Source of the DNA: Tistlia sp040905785
GTDB lineage: Bacteria; Pseudomonadota; Alphaproteobacteria; Kiloniellales; DSM-21159
Length of the DNA stretch: 64,000 bases
NCBI RefSeq assembly: GCF_040905785.1
Contig: NZ_JBBDQW010000075.1
Location: 22,779 to 86,778, forward strand
Direction of reading: 5' to 3'
Shown: one piece after another, positions 46,217-54,598 of the stretch
How positions within the stretch are numbered: position 1 is the first letter of the stretch
Layout of the letters: every line of letters begins with the position of its first letter
Program-made: the position numbers and the translations under genes
Notes under the pieces: generated by a model
Told to the model about the DNA's origin: nothing
Seen by the model: only the letters and a program-made list of their open reading frames with translations
The model's database searches: none

Positions 46217-46941
46217 CGGCGAGCCGGCCGGGCCGGCGCAGCGGGCGCCGCGGCCGCGGCCGACCCTGCGTGCTCGGCCTGACCGGCTCGATCGGCATGG
46301 GCAAGTCGACGGCTGCGGCGATGCTGCGCCGGCTCGGCGTGCCGGTTCATGACGCCGACGCCGCCGTGCACCGCCTGATGGGCCGCGGCGGTGGCGCGGT
46401 GGCGTCGATCGAGGCCGCCTTTCCCGGCGTCGTCGCCGGCGGCGCGGTCGACCGCCGCGCCCTCGGGGCCCGGGTCTTCGCCGACCCGGCGGCGCTGCGC
46501 AGGCTCGAGGCGATCCTGCATCCGGCGGTGCGCGCCGAGGCGCGCCGCTTCCTGCGCCGCCAGACCCGGCGGCGCGCCCCCGTCGTCTGCCTGGACATCC
46601 CGCTGCTGTTCGAGACCGGCGGCGATGCGCAGTGCGACGCCACCGTCGTCGTCAGCGCACCGCCCTGGCTGCAGCGGCAGCGCGTCCTGCGCCGCCCGGG
46701 CATGACCGAGACCAAGTTCCGGCAGATCCTGGCGCAGCAGCTGCCGGATGCCGAAAAACGCCGCCGGGCACAATTTGTAGTGAAGACGGGGCTGGGTAAA
46801 CGCGATACCTTGCGGTCACTGCAACGCATCGTCCGGCAACTGGAAGCCCGCCCATGCGCGAGATCGTGCTCGACACCGAAACCACCGGCCTCGATCCCAA
46901 GGGCGGCCACCGCATCGTCGAGATCGGCTGCGTCGAGCTGA
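46213..46941 (+). CDS. coaE: Dephospho-CoA kinase with C-terminal overlap into dnaQ
   Basis: A 242-residue P-loop kinase that phosphorylates dephospho-CoA to CoA. A ~20-residue Arg-rich leader precedes the P-loop LTGSIGMGKST; DADAAVHRLMG, FLRRQTRRRAPVVCLDIPLLFETG and RRPGMTETKFRQILAQQLPDAEKR follow. The usual CoaE length is about 200 residues; the last ~29 codons are read across the 5' end of dnaQ, an 88-bp overlap, and are Ser/Ala/Arg-rich without homology. The ATG at 46213 overlaps aroE. Confidence 0.93.
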   Translation: MTASRPGRRSGRRGRGRPCVLGLTGSIGMGKSTAAAMLRRLGVPVHDADAAVHRLMGRGGGAVASIEAAFPGVVAGGAVDRRALGARVFADPAALRRLEAILHPAVRAEARRFLRRQTRRRAPVVCLDIPLLFETGGDAQCDATVVVSAPPWLQRQRVLRRPGMTETKFRQILAQQLPDAEKRRRAQFVVKTGLGKRDTLRSLQRIVRQLEARPCARSCSTPKPPASIPRAATASSRSAASS

Positions 46942-47531
46942 TCAACCACCTGCCGAGCGGCGTCACCTTCCACGCCTACGTCAATCCCGAGCGCGACATG
47001 CCGGAGGATGCCCTGCGCGTCCACGGCATCACCGCCGAGTTCCTGGCGGACAAGCCCTGCTTCGCCGAGGTGGCGGCGGAATTCCTGGCCTTCATCGGCG
47101 GCGACCCGCTGGTCATCCACAACGCCGCCTTCGACGTCGCCTTCCTCAACGCCGAGCTGCAGCGGCTCGGCCATCCCGCCCTGCCGCTGGAGCGCGCGGT
47201 CGACACGGTGCAGATCGCCCGGCGCCGCTTTCCCGGCGCCCAGGCCAGCCTGGACGCGCTGTGCCGGCGGTTCGAGATCGACCTGTCGGGGCGCGAGCTG
47301 CACGGCGCGCTGCTCGACTGCCGGCTGCTCGCGGAGGTCTACCTGGAGCTCTGCGGCGGCCGCCAGCCGGACCTCGAGCTGGCCCGCGACCGCGGCCAGG
47401 GGCCGAGCGCGGTGGTGCCCTTCGCCGAGCGGCGGCGGCGCGAGCCGAGGCCCCATGCGCCGAGCGCGGCCGAAATCGCCGCCCACGCCCGACTGCTCGA
47501 GCGGCTGACGGCGCCGATCTGGCTGCAGTAG
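46854..47531 (+). CDS. dnaQ: DNA polymerase III epsilon subunit (proofreading exonuclease)
   Basis: A 225-residue 3'-5' exonuclease of the DEDDh family. Exo I is LDTETTGLDP at about residues 6-15, Exo II HNAAFDVAFLNAEL, and Exo III LHGALLDCRLLAEVYLEL with the conserved His and Asp. The C-terminal tail would bind the polymerase alpha subunit. The gene starts inside the 3' end of coaE (88-bp overlap), so its translation may depend on coupling. It ends at 47531 and the convergent secB begins its stop 55 bp later. Confidence 0.97.
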   Translation: MREIVLDTETTGLDPKGGHRIVEIGCVELINHLPSGVTFHAYVNPERDMPEDALRVHGITAEFLADKPCFAEVAAEFLAFIGGDPLVIHNAAFDVAFLNAELQRLGHPALPLERAVDTVQIARRRFPGAQASLDALCRRFEIDLSGRELHGALLDCRLLAEVYLELCGGRQPDLELARDRGQGPSAVVPFAERRRREPRPHAPSAAEIAAHARLLERLTAPIWLQ

Positions 47532-47586
47532 GCGGTCCCGCGACTCTCGCGGCCGGGAATCCCGGCGCGCTGGCCGGAAGCCGGGC

Positions 47587-48087
47587 TCAGGCCTCGGCCG
47601 CGCCCGCAGCCTGCCGGCGCTGCTCGTAGAGCCGGGTGAAGTCGATAGTGTTGATCAGGACCGGCGGAAAACCGCCGTCGCGGGTCACGTCGGCGATGAC
47701 CCGGCGCGCGAAGGGGAAGACCGTGCGCGCGCCCTCGATCATCAGCAGCTTCTGCACGGCCTCGTTCTCCAGCGTCGGATCGACCGTGCAGAGCGCGCCG
47801 TACTCCAGCTCCATGACGAAGGCGGTCTGGTCGCCGTGCTTGGCGGTCAGGTCGATCTTCAGCAGCAGCTCGTAGATCTGTTCCTGCAGCCGGCGCGCGC
47901 CGACGTCGAGCTTCACCTCGATCTTCGGCGCCTCCTTCTGGTTGGCGAGGCTGGCCGGTGCGTTCGGGTTCTCGAACGACAGGTCGCGGACGTACTGGCT
48001 GTGCACCGTCAGGGGCGGCTGGCCCGTCGGAGCGGCTGGCGGGGTCTGGCTGCCGTTGCCGGCGGCGCCCTGGTCGAGATCGCTCAT
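47587..48087 (-). CDS. secB: Protein-export chaperone SecB
   Basis: A 166-residue tetrameric chaperone that holds preproteins unfolded for SecA. The core VHSQYVRDLSFENPNAP, LDVGARRLQEQIYELLLKI, FVMELEYGALCTVD and VFPFARRVIADVTRDGGFPPVLINTIDF is the SecB signature. An N-terminal ~25-residue acidic/Pro leader and a C-terminal Ala-rich tail extend it slightly beyond the family's usual ~160. Conserved neighbour of dnaQ and the Tim44-like gene in alphaproteobacteria. Confidence 0.97.
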   Translation of the reverse strand: MSDLDQGAAGNGSQTPPAAPTGQPPLTVHSQYVRDLSFENPNAPASLANQKEAPKIEVKLDVGARRLQEQIYELLLKIDLTAKHGDQTAFVMELEYGALCTVDPTLENEAVQKLLMIEGARTVFPFARRVIADVTRDGGFPPVLINTIDFTRLYEQRRQAAGAAEA

Positions 48088-48153
48088 CGCGCTGCTGGAT
48101 CCTCGGGTCTGGCTCTCGGGATGGGGCGTTTCGCTACCACGGCCGCGCGCCGC

Positions 48154-48756
48154 TTAACAACCCGGGCCGTCGACCTGCGGCTTCGAGGCCGGCTCCGCCG
48201 GGCCCTGGACCGGAGCCTGCGCCGGCCCCTCCAGGGGGTCGAAGCGCAAGCGCTCGCAGTTGCCGACCGCCTGGCCCGTCAGGCCCTTGATGAAGGCCCA
48301 GTGAGAGACGACCAGGGTGTGAGTCCAATCGTCCCGCTCCGCCATGCGCCGGCGGAAAGCCTGGCAGCGCAGCAGCATCTCGCTCTCGGGCTCCTCGCCC
48401 TCCGGCCACCAGCGCTCGGGCAGCTCACCGAAATCGAGGTGTGGCCAGCCCCGCTCCAGCTCGGAGCGCGGGCTGCCGACGTCGCAGACGAAGAAGGCGC
48501 GCTCGCGGACCAGCGGCTCGACCGCGATCTCGACCTCGGCGTCGAGGGTGTGCAGCAGCTCCGCGGCGGTTTCCAGGGTTCGCCGATAGGGGCTGACGAG
48601 CAGGCGCCGGATGCCGGCGCGGGACAGCGCCCGTCCGGCCGCCGCCGCCTGGCGCCGGCCGTCCTCGGTGAGGCCGGGGTCGACGATGCCGGGATCGATG
48701 CGCGTGCGGCTGAAGTGCAGGTTGAAGTGGGACTGGCCGTGGCGCAGCAGGATCAT
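48154..48756 (-). CDS. Histidine phosphatase (phosphoglycerate-mutase-like) protein
   Basis: A 200-residue protein with the catalytic RHG motif at residues 5-7 (LLRHGQSHFNLHF). PGLTEDGRRQAAAAGRAL and the second-histidine segment LVVSHWAFIKGLTGQAVGN are typical of the branch-2 histidine acid phosphatase/cofactor-dependent mutase fold. The C-terminal ~35 residues are Pro/Ala-rich. The start ATG 48756 overlaps the fxsA stop (ATGA). It is probably a general phosphatase; the true substrate is unknown. Confidence 0.88.
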   Translation of the reverse strand: MILLRHGQSHFNLHFSRTRIDPGIVDPGLTEDGRRQAAAAGRALSRAGIRRLLVSPYRRTLETAAELLHTLDAEVEIAVEPLVRERAFFVCDVGSPRSELERGWPHLDFGELPERWWPEGEEPESEMLLRCQAFRRRMAERDDWTHTLVVSHWAFIKGLTGQAVGNCERLRFDPLEGPAQAPVQGPAEPASKPQVDGPGC

Positions 48757-49439
48757 CGGCGCGGCCCGTCTCCGGAGTCGTCGAGCGTGTCGTCGCCGCG
48801 GACATCCTCGGGTGGGCCCTTGGTCGCTTCCCCGGACCCCGGCTCGTCGCCGGGGGCGTGCGAGCCCGGCAGCCTGCCGGCCGCATCGGCGTCGCCCTGG
48901 CCGGCGCCCGGCTCCGGATCGAGCTCCTGCCACTCGCCCTCGATCGTGCCCGGCGCGAAGGGCCGGCCGCGCCCCCAGCGGCTGCGCGGGTCGGCTCGCG
49001 GGTCGGCTGCGGCACCCGGCTGCACCTCCTCGCCGTTGACGAACACGCGGGTCCGGGCGCCGGAGGCGCCGGCGCCGCGGGCCCGGGCTTCGAGATGGCG
49101 GCCGAAGCGGCGGCGCAGCCAGCCGCGGACCGGGGGCAGGAACAGGGAGGCGCCGGCGGCATCCGTGACGAAGCCGGGCGTCAGCAGCAGGGCGCCGGCG
49201 ACCAGCAGGCACAGGCCGTTGAACAGCTCGGCGGCGGGAACCTCGCCGCGATCGAGCTGCTGGCGCGCCCGCGCCAGGGTCGCCATTCCCTGCAGACGCA
49301 GCTGCCAGGTGCCGAGGATGGCGGTCAGCAGGATCAGCGCGAGGGTCGGCCACAAGCCGATCCAGTCGCCGACCTGGATGAAGACGGCGATCTCGACCAG
49401 CGGCACCGTGATGAACAGCAGTAGAAGAACCAGCCCCAT
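48753..49439 (-). CDS. fxsA: FxsA family membrane protein
   Basis: A 228-residue inner-membrane protein. The FxsA core is MGLVLLLLFITVPLVEIAVFIQVGDWIGLWPTLALILLTAILGTWQLR, with helices at about 2-20 and 28-44, and LCLLVAGALLLTPGFVTDAAG as the third hydrophobic segment. The C-terminal ~100 residues are hydrophilic, rich in Gly/Asp/Pro, and have no homology I recognise. FxsA was first described as a suppressor of F-plasmid exclusion of phage T7. It is divergent from the Tim44-like gene, 187 bp apart. Confidence 0.88.
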   Translation of the reverse strand: MGLVLLLLFITVPLVEIAVFIQVGDWIGLWPTLALILLTAILGTWQLRLQGMATLARARQQLDRGEVPAAELFNGLCLLVAGALLLTPGFVTDAAGASLFLPPVRGWLRRRFGRHLEARARGAGASGARTRVFVNGEEVQPGAAADPRADPRSRWGRGRPFAPGTIEGEWQELDPEPGAGQGDADAAGRLPGSHAPGDEPGSGEATKGPPEDVRGDDTLDDSGDGPRR

Positions 49440-49626
49440 CCTTGCCCTTTCTCGCCCGGGTGCTTATGTCTTGGGGGCGCGATCAGCCGCTGGCAAGACT
49501 TTATGGCAGCGGTCCGTCCGGCGCGCTCGGCTGCTTCCTTCGCACGCGAGCCGCGGAGGCCCAGTGGGCCGATGCTGTCGGTATTCTAGAGGCGGCGACA
49601 CGGGGCCGGAGGAGCGAGCGGCGGCG

Positions 49627-50331
49627 ATGGGTGACGGTTTCCAATACGTGGACATTCTTTTCTTCGCGGCGATTGCCGCTTTCCTGGTGCTGCGGCTGCG
49701 CAACGTGCTCGGCAAGCGCACCGGCCATCAGTCCGGCGAGCTCGATCCCTTCCGCGACCGCCAGGGCCGGACCACCGGCGACAAGCCGGCGGACGAGAAG
49801 GTGGTGCGACTGCCGGATGGCCGCGCCGCTCCCGAGGAGGCCGCCGAGGAGGAGGTCGCGATGCCGGAGCCCGACCGGCCGGGCGCCAAGGGCGTCGCCG
49901 CGATCCGGGCCCAGGACCCTGCCTTCGACGAGGAGCAGTTCCTCCAGGGCGCCCGCGCCGCCTTCGAGATGATCGTGATGAACTTCGCCGAGGGTAACGC
50001 CAAGGCCCTGCGCCCGCTGCTGGCGGACGAGGTCTACAAGGACTTCGCCGGCGCCATCGAGCAACGCGCCCAGCGCGCGGAGACGCTGGATACGACCCTG
50101 GTCTCGATCGACAAGGCCGAGCTCGGCGAGGCCGAGGTCCAGGGCCGCACCGCCTTCGTCTCGGTCCGTTTCGTCTCGCAGCAGGTCAACGTGACCCGCG
50201 ACTCCGAAGACCGCATCGTCGACGGCGACCCCAACGAGATCGAGACGATCCGCGACATCTGGACCTTCGCGCGCAACGTCAAGAGTCGCGACCCGAACTG
50301 GAAGCTGGTCGCGACCCAGAGCCAGCAGTAG
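49627..50331 (+). CDS. Tim44-like domain protein
   Basis: A 234-residue protein with an N-terminal membrane helix at residues 7-22 (YVDILFFAAIAAFLVLRLRNVLG) and a Tim44/TIM-like C-terminal domain. FDEEQFLQGARAAFEMIVMNFAEGNAKALRPLLADEVYKDFAGAIEQR is typical, and the end (DIWTFARNVKSRDPNWKLVATQSQ) is the family signature. It is anchored in the inner membrane, C-terminal domain probably in the periplasm or cytoplasm. It is a conserved neighbour of secB and mltA in alphaproteobacteria. The ATG at 49627 is chosen because homology begins at its first residue. Confidence 0.9.
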   Translation: MGDGFQYVDILFFAAIAAFLVLRLRNVLGKRTGHQSGELDPFRDRQGRTTGDKPADEKVVRLPDGRAAPEEAAEEEVAMPEPDRPGAKGVAAIRAQDPAFDEEQFLQGARAAFEMIVMNFAEGNAKALRPLLADEVYKDFAGAIEQRAQRAETLDTTLVSIDKAELGEAEVQGRTAFVSVRFVSQQVNVTRDSEDRIVDGDPNEIETIRDIWTFARNVKSRDPNWKLVATQSQQ

Positions 50332-50339
50332 ACCGGCCG

Positions 50340-51560
50340 ATGGCGCCGCTCGCGTTTTGCCGACGCGGTCCCGCTGCGACGCTCGCGGCGCTCGTGGCGG
50401 GTCTCGGCTTGGCTCTGCTGTCCGCCTGCGGCCGGGAGGTTGCGCCGCCGGAGCCGACGGCCCGCTACCAGCCGAGCGAGTTCGACGCCCTGCCGGGCTG
50501 GCAGGAGGACGACCAGGTCGCCGCCCTGCCGGCGCTGCTCAAGTCCTGCGGCCGCATGGCGAAGCTGCCCGCGGACCGGGCGCTCGGGCCGGAAGCGCTC
50601 GGGCTGACGGTCGCCGACTGGCGACCTCTCTGCGACACCCTCGAAGCCTTCGACAGCGACCGCTCGACCCTGCGCGAAGTGCTGGAGTGGCACCTGCGGC
50701 CGGTTGCGGTGGCCGACCAGGAGGGCGACGCGGTCGGCACCTTCACAGGCTACTACGAATCCGAGCTCCGGGGCGCCGAGGCGCCGCGCCCGGGCTACGC
50801 CGTGCCGCTGCTGGCGCCGCCGCCGGGACTGGCCGTCGACAAGGTCGGCGGCGGCTGGTTCGGCGGCCCGGAGCGGGAGGAGCTACGCTTCGACGCCGGT
50901 GACGGCCGCCGCCCGCTGCCCGACCGCGCCGCTATCGAGGAGGGCGCCCTGGAGGGCCACGCCGAGCCGGTGCTCTGGCTCGCCGACGCCGTCGAGGCGC
51001 ACATCCTGCACATCCAGGGCTCGGGCCGGGTCGAGCTGCCGGACGGCGAGGTCGTGCGGGTCGGCTACGCCGGCTCCAACGGCAAGGGCTTCACCGGCAT
51101 CGCCCGGGTGCTGCTCGACGAGGGGCTGATCCAGCCGGGCCAGGCCTCGATGTCGGGCGTGCGCGACTGGCTGAAGGCCAATCCGGACCAGGCCCGCGAG
51201 CTGATGCGCCGCAACGAGCGCTACATCTTCTTCCGGCGCATCGTCGGGCCGGGGCCGATCGGCGCCGAGGGCGTCGCCCTGACCCCCGGCCGCTCCCTTG
51301 CCGTCGATACCCGCTTCGTGCCGCTCGGGGCGCCGCTGTGGCTCGACACCCGCTGGCCCGCGGAGGACCGGCCGCTGCGGCGCCTGATCGTCGCCCAGGA
51401 CGTCGGCAGCGCGATCAAGGGCCAGGTGCGCGGCGATTTCTACTTCGGCAGCGGCGAGGAGGCCTTCCAGCAGGCCGGCCGGATGAAGCGCGACGGCCGC
51501 TACTGGCTGCTGGTGCCGCGGCGCGCGCTGGAGCGCCGCGTGGCGACGCTCGACCGGTGA
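50340..51560 (+). CDS. mltA: Membrane-bound lytic murein transglycosylase A
   Basis: A 406-residue peptidoglycan lytic transglycosylase lipoprotein. The lipobox LALLSAC places the lipidated cysteine at 30. The MltA core is FTGYYESELRGAEAPRPGYAVPLLAPP, then the EAHILHIQGSGRVELPDGEVVRVGYAGSNGK segment and the 3D domain near the C-terminus, LTPGRSLAVDTRFVPLGAPLWLDTR and VAQDVGSAIKGQVRGDFYFGSG (catalytic Asp in the VAQDxGSAIKG motif). It lies 9 bp downstream of the Tim44-like gene. In the common alphaproteobacterial order it is followed by smr; here the lutABC genes intervene. Confidence 0.95.
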   Translation: MAPLAFCRRGPAATLAALVAGLGLALLSACGREVAPPEPTARYQPSEFDALPGWQEDDQVAALPALLKSCGRMAKLPADRALGPEALGLTVADWRPLCDTLEAFDSDRSTLREVLEWHLRPVAVADQEGDAVGTFTGYYESELRGAEAPRPGYAVPLLAPPPGLAVDKVGGGWFGGPEREELRFDAGDGRRPLPDRAAIEEGALEGHAEPVLWLADAVEAHILHIQGSGRVELPDGEVVRVGYAGSNGKGFTGIARVLLDEGLIQPGQASMSGVRDWLKANPDQARELMRRNERYIFFRRIVGPGPIGAEGVALTPGRSLAVDTRFVPLGAPLWLDTRWPAEDRPLRRLIVAQDVGSAIKGQVRGDFYFGSGEEAFQQAGRMKRDGRYWLLVPRRALERRVATLDR

Positions 51561-51621
51561 GCGGAGATCTGCGGGGCACCGGCTTGCGCTTTCCGCCGCC
51601 ACGTCACAAGGTGCCCGCCTC

Positions 51622-52440
51622 ATGAGCCCTCGCCCAATGACTGACGCATCCTTTCCCCCGGCCCGAGAGACTCCGCCGGCGACGCCCCGTGTCGGCCTCT
51701 TCGCGACCTGCCTGGTCGACCTGTTCCGCCCCTCCGTCGGCTTCGCCGCGGTCAGGCTGCTCGAGCAGGCCGGCTGCCGGGTCGAGGTGCCCGAGGCCCA
51801 GACCTGCTGCGGCCAGCCGGCCTACAACGCCGGCGACCGGGCCGACACCAAGGCGATCGCCCGCCAGGTCGTGGCGGCCTTCGAGTCCTTCGACTACGTC
51901 GTGGTGCCTTCAGGCTCCTGCGGCGCGATGCTGCACGAACACTACCCGGCGCTCTTCGCCGACGAGCCCGACTTCGCGCCGCGGGTCCGGGCGCTCGCCG
52001 ACAAGACCCACGAGCTGGTCAGCTTCCTGGCCGACGTCATGAAGCTCGAGACGGTGCCCGGCCGCTTCGCCGGCAGCGTCACCTATCACGACTCCTGCTC
52101 GGGCCTGCGCGAGCTCGGCGTCAAGGCCCAGCCGCGCCGCCTGCTCGCCGGGATCGAGGGGCTGGAGCTGCGCGAGCTGCGCGACGCCGAGGTCTGCTGC
52201 GGCTTCGGCGGCACCTTCTGCGTCAAGTACCCGGAGATCTCCGACAAGATCGTCTCCGAGAAGTGCAAAGCGATCGAGGAATCCGGGGCCGAGCTGCTGC
52301 TCGCCGGCGACCTCGGCTGCCTGCTCAACATGGCCGGCAAGCTGAAGCGGCGCGGCTCGGGCGTCCGCAGCCGCCATGTCGCCGAGGTGCTGGCCGGCGA
52401 GCTCGACCAGCCGGCGATCGGCGAGCCGGACCCCTCCTGA
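51622..52440 (+). CDS. lutA: Lactate utilization protein A (LutA/YkgE family Fe-S oxidoreductase)
   Basis: A 272-residue protein with two CCG domains, each with a CCG motif and a second conserved cysteine: VPEAQTCCGQPAYNAG plus VVPSGSCGAML in the first half, and TYHDSCSG plus DAEVCCGFGGTFC in the second. These bind Fe-S clusters. LutA is one of three subunits of the LutABC L-lactate dehydrogenase complex (lactate to pyruvate). It starts at ATG 51622, 61 bp after mltA. The operon lutA-lutB-lutC is complete. Confidence 0.95.
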   Translation: MSPRPMTDASFPPARETPPATPRVGLFATCLVDLFRPSVGFAAVRLLEQAGCRVEVPEAQTCCGQPAYNAGDRADTKAIARQVVAAFESFDYVVVPSGSCGAMLHEHYPALFADEPDFAPRVRALADKTHELVSFLADVMKLETVPGRFAGSVTYHDSCSGLRELGVKAQPRRLLAGIEGLELRELRDAEVCCGFGGTFCVKYPEISDKIVSEKCKAIEESGAELLLAGDLGCLLNMAGKLKRRGSGVRSRHVAEVLAGELDQPAIGEPDPS

Positions 52441-52474
52441 CGCGACCTTATCTGAACGGACAGCGACCCAGGCC

Positions 52475-53893
52475 ATGCAGGCGACCTCGCGCAACTTCAA
52501 GGACAACGCCCACCGGGCCCTGGCCGATGCCAACCTGCAGAAGGCCATGGGCTTCGTGCGCACCGGCTTCATCGACAAGCGCAAGGCCGCCGCCGACGCG
52601 CTGCCGGAGTTCGAGGCGCTGCGCGACGCCGCCCGCGACATCAAGGACCACACGCTGGCCCGCCTCGACCACTACCTGGAGCGCTACGAGGCCAAGGCGA
52701 CGGCCGCCGGGGCCCAGGTCCACTGGTGCGCCAGCGCCGAGGACGCCCGCCAGACGGTGCTCGAGATCTGCCGCTCCGTGGGCGCCCGCACCGCGACCAA
52801 GGGCAAGTCGATGATCGCCGAGGAGATCGGCCTCAACGAGTTCCTGGAGGCCAGCGGCATCGAGCCGATCGAGACCGACCTCGGCGAGTACATCATCCAG
52901 CTGCGCAAGGAGCCGCCGAGCCACATCATCGCGCCGGCGGTGCACGTCACCCAGGACCAGGTCGAGGCCGACTTCCGCAGCCACCACAAGCGGCTGCCCG
53001 CCGGCCGCCCGCTCGCCGAGCCGCAGCAGCTGGTCGCCGAGGCGCGAGAGATGCTGCGCCAGCGGTATCTCGACGCCGACGTCGGCATCACCGGGGCCAA
53101 CTTCCTGGTCGCCGAGACCGGCACCTCGGTGATCGTCACCAACGAGGGCAACGGCGACCTGACGCAGATCCTGCCGAGGGTGCATGTGGTCATCGCCTCG
53201 ATCGAGAAGGTGATCCCGACCCTGGAGGACCTCGGCGTCATCCTCCGCGTGCTCGCGCGCTCGGCGACCGGCCAGGAGATGTCCTCCTACACCACCCTCT
53301 CGACCGGGCCGAAGCGCCCCGAGGACCCTGACGGGCCCGAGCAATACCATGTCATCCTGCTCGACAACGGCCGTTCGGCGATGCTCGGCACGGAGTTCGA
53401 GGAGATGCTGCGCTGTATCCGCTGCGGCGCCTGCATGAACCACTGTCCCGTCTACCACGCGGTCGGCGGGCACGCGTACGGCTGGGTGTACGTGGGACCG
53501 ATGGGTGCCGTCTTGACGCCCGCGCTGATCGGCGTGGAGGAGGCAGGGCACCTCCCCAACGCCTCGACCTTCTGTGGCCGCTGCGAATCGGTCTGCCCGG
53601 TGCGCATCCCTCTGCCCAAGATGATGCGGCACTGGCGCGAGCGGGAGTTCGAGCGGAACCTCAATCCGCCGGCCGTCCGCTGGGGCATACGGACCTGGGC
53701 CTTCGCCGCGCGACGGCCGAGGCTGTACCGCGCGGCCACGGGCTTGGCGATGCGCGCCCTGGGCCTGCTCGGCCGGCGTCGCGGAGGCTTCGCCTCGCTG
53801 CCGCTGGCCGGCGGCTGGACCCGGCACCGCGACTTCCCGGCACCGCAGGGCCGTACCTTCCAGCAGCTTTGGGCGGAGCGGCGCACGCCATGA
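52475..53893 (+). CDS. lutB: Lactate utilization iron-sulfur protein B (LutB)
   Basis: A 472-residue iron-sulfur protein of the LutABC complex. The N-terminal LUD domain includes FVRTGFIDKRKAAADALPEFEALRDAARDIKDH, ATKGKSMIAEEIGLNEFLEA and GITGANFLVAETGTSVIVTNEGNG. The two 4Fe-4S sites are CIRCGACMNHCPVYH and CGRCESVCPVRIPL. The start ATG 52475 is 34 bp after lutA; the gene overlaps lutC by 4 bp. The C-terminal extension ends TRHRDFPAPQGRTFQQLWAER. Confidence 0.96.
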   Translation: MQATSRNFKDNAHRALADANLQKAMGFVRTGFIDKRKAAADALPEFEALRDAARDIKDHTLARLDHYLERYEAKATAAGAQVHWCASAEDARQTVLEICRSVGARTATKGKSMIAEEIGLNEFLEASGIEPIETDLGEYIIQLRKEPPSHIIAPAVHVTQDQVEADFRSHHKRLPAGRPLAEPQQLVAEAREMLRQRYLDADVGITGANFLVAETGTSVIVTNEGNGDLTQILPRVHVVIASIEKVIPTLEDLGVILRVLARSATGQEMSSYTTLSTGPKRPEDPDGPEQYHVILLDNGRSAMLGTEFEEMLRCIRCGACMNHCPVYHAVGGHAYGWVYVGPMGAVLTPALIGVEEAGHLPNASTFCGRCESVCPVRIPLPKMMRHWREREFERNLNPPAVRWGIRTWAFAARRPRLYRAATGLAMRALGLLGRRRGGFASLPLAGGWTRHRDFPAPQGRTFQQLWAERRTP

Positions 53894-54594
53894 CCGACCA
53901 GCGCAGCACCGGCTCCCGCGGCCAGATTCTCGGCGCCGTCCGCCGCTCCCTGAAGCGCGACCCGGCCGACGGCGCGGCGGAGGCCGACCGGCGGATCGCC
54001 GAGCGGCCGCAGGGGCCGGCGGTGCAGCGCGCGCGCCTGGGGCACGACGCGCTGGTGGCGCTCTTCGTCGAGAAGGTCGAGGCGGTGCAGGGCAGCGTCG
54101 CCCGGGTCGAGACCGCCGAGGCGCTGCCCGAGGCCGTCGCCGACTACCTCAAGCGCCACAACCTGCCGCCCGCCCTGCGCCTCGCGCCCGATCCGGCGCT
54201 GACCGGCCTGCCCTGGCAGGAGAGGGCGCCGATGCTGTCGGTGGCCGCCGGCCGCGCCGAGGCCGAGGACGCGGTCTCGCTGACCGGCGGCTTCGCCGGC
54301 ATCGCCGAGACCGGGACGCTGATGCTGCTCTCCGGCCCGGAGGGCCCGACCACGCTCAACTTCCTGCCCGAGACGCACCTCGTGGTGCTGCGCGAGAGCG
54401 ACCTCGTCGGCCCCTACGAGGAGGCCTGGCAGCGGCTGCGGGCCGAGGGGCTCTCCGCCGAGGGCGGGCTGCCGCGCACGGTCAACTTCATCACCGGCCC
54501 CTCGCGCACCGGCGACATCGAGCAGAAGATCCAGCTCGGCGCCCACGGGCCCCGCCGCCTGCACGTCCTGCTGGTCGCCGACAGGCCGGGCTGA
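53890..54594 (+). CDS. lutC: Lactate utilization protein C (LutC)
   Basis: A 234-residue LUD-domain protein. The central GGFAGIAETGTLMLLSGPEGPTTLNFLPETHLVVLRESDLVGPYEEAW and FITGPSRTGDIEQKIQLGAHGPRRLHVLLV are the LutC signature. The ATG 53890 overlaps the lutB stop (ATGA). It has no cysteine cluster and supports the complex. The smr gene follows with a 4-bp gap, so lutABC and smr could share a transcript. Confidence 0.95.
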   Translation: MTDQRSTGSRGQILGAVRRSLKRDPADGAAEADRRIAERPQGPAVQRARLGHDALVALFVEKVEAVQGSVARVETAEALPEAVADYLKRHNLPPALRLAPDPALTGLPWQERAPMLSVAAGRAEAEDAVSLTGGFAGIAETGTLMLLSGPEGPTTLNFLPETHLVVLRESDLVGPYEEAWQRLRAEGLSAEGGLPRTVNFITGPSRTGDIEQKIQLGAHGPRRLHVLLVADRPG

Positions 54595-54598
54595 GCCC

